Under the pieces are notes generated by a model that had not been told where the DNA came from, did no database searches, and worked only from the letters and a program-made list of their open reading frames with translations. Source: MADRE3 sp963718195 (GTDB lineage: Bacteria > Desulfobacterota > Desulfobulbia > Desulfobulbales > Desulfocapsaceae). Taken from it: a stretch of 64,000 nt of DNA. This document shows, piece after piece, positions 54,978 through 62,930 of this stretch. The first letter of the stretch is position 1, and the number at the start of each line of letters is the position of its first letter. Made by a program: the position numbers and the translations under genes. The stretch lies in the NCBI GenBank assembly GCA_963718195.1, contig CAVQYQ010000003.1, positions 124,001 through 188,000 of the forward strand, in the 5' to 3' direction.

Positions 54978-56354
54978 ATGGCTGATCAACTATATATCGG
55001 TATCGATAGTGGAACACAGGGCACCAAAGCTGTTGTCTTGAGCGAAGGTAAATCCCGGATAATTGCCGAGAGCTATCACGGTTACGATTTGATCGAGAAC
55101 GACCGGGGAGGGCGGGAACAGAGGCCAGAGAGCTGGATTGCTGCCTGCCGTGCAGTTTTACAAGAAATTCTTGGTTCACCGAATGTCGATGCCGAACAGG
55201 TCAGGGGGATTGGCGTTTCAGGCCAGCAACATGGTATGGTACCTGTTGATTCAGCAGGGCAGGTCATTCGACCTGCAAAATTATGGTGTGATACAGAAAC
55301 TGTTGGTCAGTGCCGCACCATAACCAGGCGGGTCGGAGGTGAGGCGGCTGTCGTTAACAAAATTGGCAATCAGGTTGCTGCCGGTTTTACCGCTTCAAAG
55401 ATACTTTGGCTGAAGGAAAACGAACCTGAAAACTACGCTCGATTATCAACGGTGCTGTTGCCCCATGATTATATCAATTTCTGGCTTACCGGTGAGAGAA
55501 AAACTGAATATGGGGATGCCTCAGGGACGGCATATTTCGACGTGGAAAATCGGTGCTGGTCCGATGAAATGCTGCAAGCAATTGATCCGTCCGAAAAACT
55601 CAAACAGTGTCTGCCTGAATTGATCGCTCCTGATGAGCCGACGGGTCGTATCGCAAAAGAGCTGGCCGATGAGTTTGGCCTTCCGTCGGACGTGCTTGTC
55701 TCATCTGGTGGCGGTGATAACATGATGGCGGCGATTGGTACCGGTAATGTCCGTGAGGGGGTTGTAACCGCCAGTCTCGGAACCTCAGGAACGATTTACG
55801 CCTATTCTGATCGACCGATCATCGATCACAGCGGAGAGCTGGCTGCTTTTTGTTCGTCTACCGGTGGGTGGCTGCCGCTTGTATGTACCATGAATGTAAC
55901 GGTGGCAACGGAACTGGTCAGAAACCTTTTTCACCTGGATATAGCGGAAATGAACCGTCTTGCGGCCTCTGTTGAGCCGGGAGCAGGCGGGTTATTGTTG
56001 TTACCATATTTTAACGGTGAACGGACACCGGCACTGCCGCTGGCAAAAGCGACATTAACCGGTTTGAGCAGCCTTACCATGCGGGCTGAGATGATCTGTC
56101 GTGCTGCAATGGAAGGTGCCACCTTCGGTTTGCGTTATGGGTTCGATATAATCAGGCGCAATGGCATTGAACCAAAAGAAATGAGGCTTGCGGGAGGGGG
56201 GGCAAAAAGTGAGGTGTGGCGGCAAATTGTTGCTGATATTTTCAACTGTGAGGTGGTCTGTCTAGAGCAGGAGGAGGCTGGAGCTGTCGGTGCCGCAATG
56301 CAGGCGCTGTGGTGTGTTGAGACAGCGAATGGTAACAGCACCAGCCATAGATGA
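54978..56354 (+). CDS. xylB: Xylulokinase, C-terminus frameshifted
   Basis: An FGGY-family kinase that phosphorylates D-xylulose. The N-terminal phosphate loop region is YIGIDSGTQGTKAVVL, ISGQQHGMV-like motif is GVSGQQHGMVPVD, and the C-terminal ATP region is MRLAGGGAKSEVWRQIVADIFNCEV. The frame ends at 56354 after ALWCVETANG, yet the normal xylulokinase tail (IDDIARRFVRLDESS…YDTLYQNYLKLNQTMARFYDDG) continues in the +1 frame to 56493. One extra base near 56335-56350 explains it. Start at the ATG at 54978 after GGGGAG. The protein lacking the tail would miss the last 45 residues. Confidence 0.92.
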   Translation: MADQLYIGIDSGTQGTKAVVLSEGKSRIIAESYHGYDLIENDRGGREQRPESWIAACRAVLQEILGSPNVDAEQVRGIGVSGQQHGMVPVDSAGQVIRPAKLWCDTETVGQCRTITRRVGGEAAVVNKIGNQVAAGFTASKILWLKENEPENYARLSTVLLPHDYINFWLTGERKTEYGDASGTAYFDVENRCWSDEMLQAIDPSEKLKQCLPELIAPDEPTGRIAKELADEFGLPSDVLVSSGGGDNMMAAIGTGNVREGVVTASLGTSGTIYAYSDRPIIDHSGELAAFCSSTGGWLPLVCTMNVTVATELVRNLFHLDIAEMNRLAASVEPGAGGLLLLPYFNGERTPALPLAKATLTGLSSLTMRAEMICRAAMEGATFGLRYGFDIIRRNGIEPKEMRLAGGGAKSEVWRQIVADIFNCEVVCLEQEEAGAVGAAMQALWCVETANGNSTSHR

Positions 56355-56495
56355 CATAGCGAGACGTTTTGTACGGCTTGATGAGTCCAGCAGGTGTCGC
56401 CCTCAATCCTCAGCGGTGGGGAGCTATGATACCCTGTACCAGAATTATCTGAAGCTCAATCAGACAATGGCTCGGTTTTATGACGATGGGTAACC

Positions 56496-56909
56496 TCAGC
56501 AATTCGTATTTTGCAGGTCATCTGGACGACAACCAACCTCAGCCAGTATATCTGCAGCCACTTCACGAATCTGGAGCTGTCTGTCCTGAAGCATCGTTTT
56601 TACCAGATCGCAGGCTGTGCTTGAACCGATAATCCCCAAAATGCAGACTGCTTCACCGCGAATGTGAGGTTTATCTGATTTCAGCAACGGTAGCAGGGCT
56701 GGTATCGCTCGATCCAGTTCTTTTGGTTCCCGCTTCTTCAGTTCTTCAAAGAGAACCGAGACGCCGAGGCGCACATTAAATCGTTCATCATCAAGAATTG
56801 CACCTGTCCAGCCGTAATATTCATGATTCCGATGAAACATCGCGACAATGTTGTCAACGTGCCCCATCTCCAGGAAATCTTTGATGACTGTCAGCAGTTC
56901 TTTATCCAC
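56496..56909 (-). CDS. HEAT-repeat protein
   Basis: A 137-residue helical protein with HEAT/PBS-lyase-type repeats, for example AIPALLPLLKSDKPHIRGEAVCILGIIGSSTACDLVKTMLQDRQLQIREVAADILAEVG. Such repeats form a protein-binding solenoid; no enzymatic role is visible. The gene is convergent with xylB, ending 3 bases from the restored xylB stop. Its partner is unknown. Confidence 0.78.
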   Translation of the reverse strand: MDKELLTVIKDFLEMGHVDNIVAMFHRNHEYYGWTGAILDDERFNVRLGVSVLFEELKKREPKELDRAIPALLPLLKSDKPHIRGEAVCILGIIGSSTACDLVKTMLQDRQLQIREVAADILAEVGCRPDDLQNTNC

Positions 56910-57353
56910 CGTATGCTCCCCGAAGATGTTTGCTCATCTTGTATAACCTGTTTATCTCATATGGTTGTGCCACTTGCAAAACGCCCTTTTCGCTCAACCT
57001 CTACGTTATGCTTAAATTTTTATCCTCGGAATATCAATTAAATGCCTGCGGTAAAAATTTTTCACGTGCCTTGACCTTGAACGAAAATCATCATTTTGCA
57101 AAAGGCTCGGTTGTCTTCATAGTAAGATCAATCCTGGTGCGTGCAAAACAGTATACCCGATTTCACTCGTCAAGATCTATGATTTTAGGGAGTTACTGTT
57201 AACACGACCACCTATTGGCCACAATACCATTTGACGGCAGCACACGTTTTGACATATACCAAAAGGAGATGTCACTATTTATCAGATCATTACTGCATGA
57301 GTGAATTAACCTCTCAATATTCTGGATCATCATGGACCGTTACGGGCAGCAGA
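56910..57353. other. Intergenic region carrying foldback copy B
   Basis: About 440 bases between the HEAT gene and the hybrid kinase. It contains the foldback repeat at 56966-57107. The remaining 245 bases before the kinase have open frames that could extend the kinase N-terminus, but they lack protein-like features. No clear promoter boxes are seen. Confidence 0.4.
56966..57107. repeat. Foldback repeat, copy B (142 bp)
   Basis: The second copy of the element at 16802-16942. The left end reads GTGCCACTTGCAAAACGCCC and the right arm (57076-57107) is identical over 32 bases to the right arm of copy A. The middle differs by scattered substitutions and short indels. Both copies are in the same orientation. 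Confidence 0.75.
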
Positions 57354-59819
57354 ATGCGTAAGATTAATGTGCTTTCTCGCGTTGTTCTGGTTGGTGCGGT
57401 TTGTGCCCTGCTCTTTCTTTGTCCCACGTCCACTGTCTTTGGAAAAACCGTATTAAAAGTGGGGGTTTACAACAATAAACCCACAATATTTGAAGATAAT
57501 GATGGGAAAGTAAAAGGTTTATTTATTGATATTCTGGAAGAAATAGCAATAAATGAGGGGTGGGAGCTTGAATATGTACCGGGTCACTTTTCTGAGATTT
57601 TCGATGAACTCAAAGCAGGGAATATCGATCTGCTGCCAGGAGTTGCCTATGTAAAAGAGCGAGAAAAATTTGTCGATTATACCTATGAAACGGTGATGGC
57701 AAACTGGGCTGAGCTCTATGCTCCTGAGGGTGCAGGGTTTACTTCCCTGATTGAACTTGAAGGCAAAAAAATTGGAGTGAAACAGGGAGATATTCACTTT
57801 CAGGTTCTCAAGGACATGACGCAGAATTTCAATATTTCATGCAGGTTTTTCGAGACCGATGAGTATGAGACCGTCTTTGAGATGATCCATGCAAATTTTG
57901 TAGATGTGGGTGTTGTCAACCGGTTGTTCGGCAACAGGAACAAAGGGAAATACCGTATCCAGGCGACACCGGTCATTTTTAATCCGATTGAAATGCGCTA
58001 TGCCGTTCCTGAGGGGAAAAATGAACAAATTATAGCCAAGATTGATGGCTACCTGACATCATTCAAGAGTGATGAGAACTCGATATACTACCGATCGGTA
58101 AACCGCTGGTTCGTAGTCAGTGGACAAGATTCACTGCCGCGCTGGATCTTCTATCTACTCTACGGTGTGGTCGGAACCGTTACGTTTCTGCTCGGAGCGA
58201 CGATGCTGTTTCGGCATCAGGTTAAGAAGAGAACAAGAGAGTTGACAAAAAGCAATGAGCAGCTTGAAGCGCAGGTGGAGGAGCGGAAACGAGCTGAAGA
58301 GGAACTTCGCAAGTACGCCCGTATCGTTGAGGCTTCAAGTGATGCGATGGCGCTTATCGACCTAGATTATCGGCATGTTCTCTATAATACCGAATATCGT
58401 AATCTGGTAACCGTTTCCGGGGTGAGGATTGACGGTATGTCGGTCAAGAACGTTTTTGGTAACGAGTTTTTTAAAGACGAACTTGAAGGTGCGATCACCT
58501 CCTGTTTGCAGGGACGGATCGTCCATCTGCAAATCAAGCCCCAGACCAGTCCGGTATTCAATCGATACCTGAATATTACATTGAGCCCTTATCACTCTGA
58601 TAAGGGCGAGATTAACGGTTTTGTTGTCGATATACGAGACGTAACGCCGCATGTTGAGCTGCAGAACCGCCTGAAAAATGCCCAGAAGATGGAAGCTATC
58701 GGACTGCTGGCCGGTGGGGTTGCCCATGATTTGAATAATATCCTGTCAGGTATTGTCAGCTACCCTGATATGCTGTTAATTGATCGATCAAATGATGACC
58801 CGATGACCATGCCGCTTACCATTATCAAAAAATCGGGTGAACGCGCCGCGGCAATCGTCCAGGACCTGCTGACGCTGGCAAGGCGCGGAATTGGCAATGT
58901 TTCTGTTCTCAATCTCAATAATGTCATCAGGGATTTCTGGGTGAGCCCTGAACAGGGCGAGATAATCCGTCAGGCCGAAGGGGTGACCTTCAGACTTGAT
59001 CTCGACGATAACCTTCATAATATTAAAGGCTCAACGGTACATCTGACGAAAGTCCTGATGAATGTATTTGTAAATGGTGTCGAAGCAATGCCCGGTGGTG
59101 GTGCACTCTCTATCATCACCGAAAATCGATTTCTCGATCTCGAGTACACCGGGTTTGAGGATATTCCCCGGGGAGGATACAGCGTTCTTAAAATAGTTGA
59201 TACCGGTATCGGCATGTCGGTGTCTGAAATCAATCGTATCTTTGAACCCTTTTACACCAGCAAGATCATGGGCCGCAGCGGGACGGGGTTGGGAATGGCG
59301 GTTGTCTGGGGAACCATTAAAGATCTCAACGGCTACATTGATATTTCCAGTACCCCGGGTAAAGGGACAGAATTTGTCCTCTACTTTCCCACAACCCGGG
59401 AAGAGATCCCCGAATCTGACATTATTGAACTGGAGAATTACAGAGGAAACGGTCAGAATGTCCTGGTCATTGACGATATGGAAGAACAGCGGGAACTTGC
59501 CTCTCGAATTCTTGTCCTGCTCGGCTATAATGTAGAAACGGTTTCATCGGGTGAACAGGCGATTGAAACGTGCACCAGGCAGAAGTTTGATCTGCTCATT
59601 CTTGACATGATTATGCCGGGTGGAATTGATGGTTGCGTCACCTATGAAAAGATATCTGCAATTCGGCCGGGCCAAAAAGCGATCATTGCCAGTGGTTTTT
59701 CTGACAATACGAGTGTTCGGAGAGCACAGGAACTCGGAGCCGGTGCTTACATCAAAAAACCATACACGGTGGAATCTCTGGCACAGGCGATTTACCAGGA
59801 GATGGCGGTTACAACCTGA
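57354..59819 (+). CDS. Hybrid histidine kinase with periplasmic SBP_bac_3 sensor, PAS and receiver
   Basis: An 821-residue membrane kinase. A signal/anchor segment (about 5-28) precedes a type-3 solute-binding domain (KTVLKVGVYNNKPTIFEDNDGKVKGLFIDILEEIA…, about 30-250), a membrane helix (WIFYLLYGVVGTVTFLLGATML), a short coiled coil and a PAS domain (RIVEASSDAMALIDLDYRHVLYN). The HisKA domain has H458 in GGVAHDLNNILSG, then HATPase (GTGLGMAVVWG) and a C-terminal receiver with D751 (LILDMIMPGG). It resembles EvgS/BvgS-style kinases with amino-acid-binding sensors. The ATG at 57354 is preferred; in-frame ATGs at 57297 and 57231 are possible. Confidence 0.88.
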   Translation: MRKINVLSRVVLVGAVCALLFLCPTSTVFGKTVLKVGVYNNKPTIFEDNDGKVKGLFIDILEEIAINEGWELEYVPGHFSEIFDELKAGNIDLLPGVAYVKEREKFVDYTYETVMANWAELYAPEGAGFTSLIELEGKKIGVKQGDIHFQVLKDMTQNFNISCRFFETDEYETVFEMIHANFVDVGVVNRLFGNRNKGKYRIQATPVIFNPIEMRYAVPEGKNEQIIAKIDGYLTSFKSDENSIYYRSVNRWFVVSGQDSLPRWIFYLLYGVVGTVTFLLGATMLFRHQVKKRTRELTKSNEQLEAQVEERKRAEEELRKYARIVEASSDAMALIDLDYRHVLYNTEYRNLVTVSGVRIDGMSVKNVFGNEFFKDELEGAITSCLQGRIVHLQIKPQTSPVFNRYLNITLSPYHSDKGEINGFVVDIRDVTPHVELQNRLKNAQKMEAIGLLAGGVAHDLNNILSGIVSYPDMLLIDRSNDDPMTMPLTIIKKSGERAAAIVQDLLTLARRGIGNVSVLNLNNVIRDFWVSPEQGEIIRQAEGVTFRLDLDDNLHNIKGSTVHLTKVLMNVFVNGVEAMPGGGALSIITENRFLDLEYTGFEDIPRGGYSVLKIVDTGIGMSVSEINRIFEPFYTSKIMGRSGTGLGMAVVWGTIKDLNGYIDISSTPGKGTEFVLYFPTTREEIPESDIIELENYRGNGQNVLVIDDMEEQRELASRILVLLGYNVETVSSGEQAIETCTRQKFDLLILDMIMPGGIDGCVTYEKISAIRPGQKAIIASGFSDNTSVRRAQELGAGAYIKKPYTVESLAQAIYQEMAVTT

Positions 59820-60036
59820 TCCGTGGCCCTCAACAACTCTCTGCGGTACCTGTCTTTTGTCTTTTTCTGTGTACGCTGTTTTTGGTCTGCTTCCGTTTAC
59901 TGTTCAGCTCGTGGTTGTTCCGCAATGGTGACAATACCAGATCTGTAGCATCATTGTTCTCACCTCATAGACTGGCGGATAAGAATGCTTATGGTAACCT
60001 CACCATATTGGATCTGATTGAACGTGAAGGCCGTCA

Positions 60037-60567
60037 GTGTTAAAAATTAAGAAAAAAAGAATTGTTATTCCCTATCGTCCGGTTATTAAGTGGCTTGTCA
60101 GGCTGAGGCGATCGCCACGCGCAATTGCAGGGGGCTTTGCTCTTGGTACGTTTGTCGCGTTTACCCCAACCATGGGGATACAATTCTTTATTGTCATGTT
60201 TCTGGCCACTGTCCTGAATATGAACCGGCCAGCCGCTTTTGTGACCATCTGGATAACAAATATTGCTACTGTCACGCCCATATATACCTTTAATTACTGG
60301 GTTGGAAGCCTGTTCTGGGAGGGACCCTCGGTAAAAGAGGTTTACAGGACCTTTTTAGACCTGACTGCTAAGCTGGCTCGTATGAATATCTGGGATATCA
60401 TGGAACAGTTCAGGGTCATGATGGGGCTTGGCCAGGAAGTCATCATTCCTTTGATAATCGGCAGCACCTTAGTGGGTTTGGTCGCCGCAGCGCTTGTCTA
60501 TATTGTCTCATTTGGCCTAATCAGGTACCTGGTCATCAGACGTAACCGCAAAAGGGTACTGCATTAA
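60037..60567 (+). CDS. DUF2062 membrane protein
   Basis: A 176-residue protein with a basic N-terminus and about three membrane helices. The core RRSPRAIAGGFALGTFVAFTPTMGIQFFIVMFLATVLNMNRPAAFVTIWITNIATVTPIYTFNYWVG is diagnostic of DUF2062. Function is not established. The start is GTG at 60037. It is followed after one base by the MutY-like gene, so the two are probably cotranscribed. Confidence 0.88.
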   Translation: MLKIKKKRIVIPYRPVIKWLVRLRRSPRAIAGGFALGTFVAFTPTMGIQFFIVMFLATVLNMNRPAAFVTIWITNIATVTPIYTFNYWVGSLFWEGPSVKEVYRTFLDLTAKLARMNIWDIMEQFRVMMGLGQEVIIPLIIGSTLVGLVAAALVYIVSFGLIRYLVIRRNRKRVLH

Positions 60568-60568
60568 T

Positions 60569-61468
60569 ATGAAAAAAAAAGGACAGGAGCGGGAGGAGAT
60601 TTTCTCACCATTGCCTTTCCGCCAAAGCTGGGCTGAATTCTTGGCAGAAAACGGGGTTGGTCAAGCCTCCTACCGGAGATTCCGGTCCATAATTTTTCAC
60701 CATTATTTCAGGCATCGTCGAGATTTTTCCTGGAGAGACGAAATCTCCCCCTACCGGGTTTTTATCTCCGAGGTGATGCTGCAGCAGACTCAAACTGTCC
60801 GGGTTGTTCCAAAATTTGAAGAATTTATTACCCATTTTCCTGATTTTGAAACACTGGCAAACGCAGATTTCAGCGATATTCTCAGGTCTTGGAAGGGGCT
60901 GGGATATAACCGACGTGCCAAATATCTGCAAGATGCCGCCGCGCTTATTGTCGATCGACATAAGGGAATGTTACCTGATGATCCAGCGCTGCTCAAAACC
61001 CTTCCCGGAATAGGACCTGCTACCGCGGCATCAATCTGCACCTTTGCTTTCAATATCCCCCTTGCCTTTATCGAGACAAATGTCCGTACGGTTTATATCC
61101 ATTTTTTCTACCGGGATGCAATCGACGTGGACGACCGCCAGATCATGAACCTTGTGGAACAAACAGTCGATAAAAAAAGGCCACGGGATTGGTATTACGC
61201 GCTGATGGATTATGGTGCGATGTTAAAGAAAACGATTGGCAACCTGAATACCAGGAGCAAGCATTATAGCAAGCAGACCCGCTTTGAAGGGTCAGACCGG
61301 CAGATAAGGGGGAAAATTCTCCAGCTGCTTCTCGATAGTGGTACACTAGAGCTCGGGTACATTGCTGCAAAACTCGGAGAAAGCACCGAGCGTATCGAGC
61401 GTATCGTCCTGTCTCTGTGCTCTGATAATCTTGTCTTGAACAAAAAGAACACACTGACACTGCCTTGA
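60569..61468 (+). CDS. MutY-like HhH-GPD DNA glycosylase lacking the iron-sulfur cluster
   Basis: A 299-residue helix-hairpin-helix glycosylase closest to MutY. The catalytic glutamate region SEVMLQQTQT (E68) and the hairpin LKTLPGIGPATAASICTFAFN are kept. The MutY aspartate of LDGNVKRV is E169 here (FIETNVRTVY). After MDYGAMLKK the four cluster cysteines are absent, and the NUDIX-like 8-oxoG domain is missing. The last 55 residues (QIRGKILQLLLDSGTLELGYIAAKLGESTERIERIVLSL) look like a winged helix. It may excise adenine or another base from mispairs. It starts one base after the DUF2062 stop. Confidence 0.75.
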   Translation: MKKKGQEREEIFSPLPFRQSWAEFLAENGVGQASYRRFRSIIFHHYFRHRRDFSWRDEISPYRVFISEVMLQQTQTVRVVPKFEEFITHFPDFETLANADFSDILRSWKGLGYNRRAKYLQDAAALIVDRHKGMLPDDPALLKTLPGIGPATAASICTFAFNIPLAFIETNVRTVYIHFFYRDAIDVDDRQIMNLVEQTVDKKRPRDWYYALMDYGAMLKKTIGNLNTRSKHYSKQTRFEGSDRQIRGKILQLLLDSGTLELGYIAAKLGESTERIERIVLSLCSDNLVLNKKNTLTLP

Positions 61469-61493
61469 ATGTGCAGCATCAGCGATGAAGCAA

Positions 61494-62621
61494 TCAGTTC
61501 TGCAGTCGATCTGTGACACTCTCCCTGAAGAAGAGATGGAGAAAGAGGCAGAAGGAAACAGATGCGATAACGGCCACTATCATATTTGTTTTTCCCAGTG
61601 GTGCCAGTATTGCAATCACCACCCAGTGAAAGCTGATGACCCACCAGGAATTCAGCTTCAGCGGGAAATCATTCCAGCGTACAAGAATCAGCAGACCACT
61701 CATGCTCCACCCATAGAGGGAAAGATAGGAATGACAGGAGAGCAGCAGTCTGCCCCATCGAGTGTAGAGTTCAGGGAAATCAGCCAGAACGATATAGAGA
61801 ACTCCGGTGATGCCGGTAAAAACCAGGAAGATCATACCGGAGAGCAGGAAGTGCTTCTGCTGTACGTTGACGCCAAGTAACAGAAAAAATGAGAATATCA
61901 TTGTTACGGTAAAAAACAGTACGGTGGCGATGATAAATTTTTCCTGGTACATCTCAAAGACGATAAAGAGGAAGAAAATGATCACGCCAAGATTTACCGT
62001 CCAAAAAAAGACCTGTTTGACCAGCCTGAGAAATGGGCTGATATCACGTCTGATGAACGAAAACATCACTGACATGGTGATCAGCGAAACCGGGAAAGAA
62101 AAGCCCAGGAAAAACACATTTAAGGTCAGATTCTTGTAGGGAAGCCAATGAAAGGCGTTGTTGTTCAGTAGAACAAAGGTGGCGATAAAGAGTGCCAGTG
62201 ACAGGCAGAGGACCGAGGCGTGGTGGAATTTATCGACGACAGATACTCGGAAAGAGAAGAGATCGGTCGGTATCAAAGAGAATGACCGTATCCGTATTGC
62301 CTCAACCAGAAGCCCGAGGCAGAACGAGAGCAGGGCTGCAAGGGGATAGAGTTGCAGAAAGGCTGAAATTGCGTAGACAAGACTGAGTGCCAGAAATATA
62401 AAGCACCTGATCGATGGCCAGGGGTCATTTTCTGTATGGCAGAGAATAATAAATCCGCCGGCGCAGAGATTAAAGAGGAAAATATGCAGCCGCTCAAAAT
62501 TCTTATCCCAGAACTGATCAGCAAAACCAAACATAAATGCCAGGATTATCAGGGCTAAAACGAAGATACGCAGAGTCTTATTCAGAAAAAACTGCCCATG
62601 TATTATCTGGTTGGAACGCAT
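61494..62621 (-). CDS. Polytopic membrane protein of unknown function
   Basis: A 375-residue protein with about ten to eleven hydrophobic helices. Histidines sit inside or beside helices: ERLHIFLFN, ILCHTEND, DKFHHASVLCLSLAL, LLLSCHSYLSLYGWSMSGLLILVRW and VISFHWVVIAILAPLG. The spacing hints at heme or copper binding, as in NnrS or quinol-oxidase-like families, but I cannot assign a family. The start codon ATG is at 62621. It is convergent with the MutY-like gene, and the intergenic region upstream is structured. Confidence 0.6.
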   Translation of the reverse strand: MRSNQIIHGQFFLNKTLRIFVLALIILAFMFGFADQFWDKNFERLHIFLFNLCAGGFIILCHTENDPWPSIRCFIFLALSLVYAISAFLQLYPLAALLSFCLGLLVEAIRIRSFSLIPTDLFSFRVSVVDKFHHASVLCLSLALFIATFVLLNNNAFHWLPYKNLTLNVFFLGFSFPVSLITMSVMFSFIRRDISPFLRLVKQVFFWTVNLGVIIFFLFIVFEMYQEKFIIATVLFFTVTMIFSFFLLLGVNVQQKHFLLSGMIFLVFTGITGVLYIVLADFPELYTRWGRLLLSCHSYLSLYGWSMSGLLILVRWNDFPLKLNSWWVISFHWVVIAILAPLGKTNMIVAVIASVSFCLFLHLFFRESVTDRLQN

Positions 62622-62930
62622 GTAAATTATACCTGAAGGTTTGCAGCACGTTATATGTATACAAGCAAAAGAGTATTGAACAATTTATTGATAATTGCAA
62701 GCAGTACTCAGGTAGAAAACAGCGGAGCTTGTGGAAAAGTGGTTATCACCATACCGATTTGGTTTTTCTGATGGGTATGGAGCGGGCTGTGCTGAAGATC
62801 AGCTCCGTCTGCGAACTGGGAACCAGCGAGGACGCCTGCTCGGGCAGGCTGTGAAGCGGTCGAAATGGATATGCGTTTGCGGGGAAAAGCAAAATAGATG
62901 ATTCAACTGTTTCCACCAGGTGATAGCAGA
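62622..62930. other. Intergenic region with several potential hairpins
   Basis: A 309-base gap between two leftward genes. Stems seen by eye include CCATACC/GGTATGG (about 62752-62782), GGAGC/GCTCC (about 62779-62807) and the tight GCCTGC-TCGG-GCAGGC (62834-62849). There is no convincing open frame. It may be the 3' end of the GGDEF transcript, the leader of the membrane protein gene or a small RNA. Confidence 0.35.

Noticed and set aside
62537..62854. 105-residue plus-strand frame
   Set aside because: It overlaps the start of the membrane protein on the other strand and has no family features; the region is better explained as intergenic hairpins.
62622..62930. Cyclic di-GMP (GEMM) riboswitch near the GGDEF gene
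   Set aside because: The conserved GEMM sequence blocks are not present on either strand.
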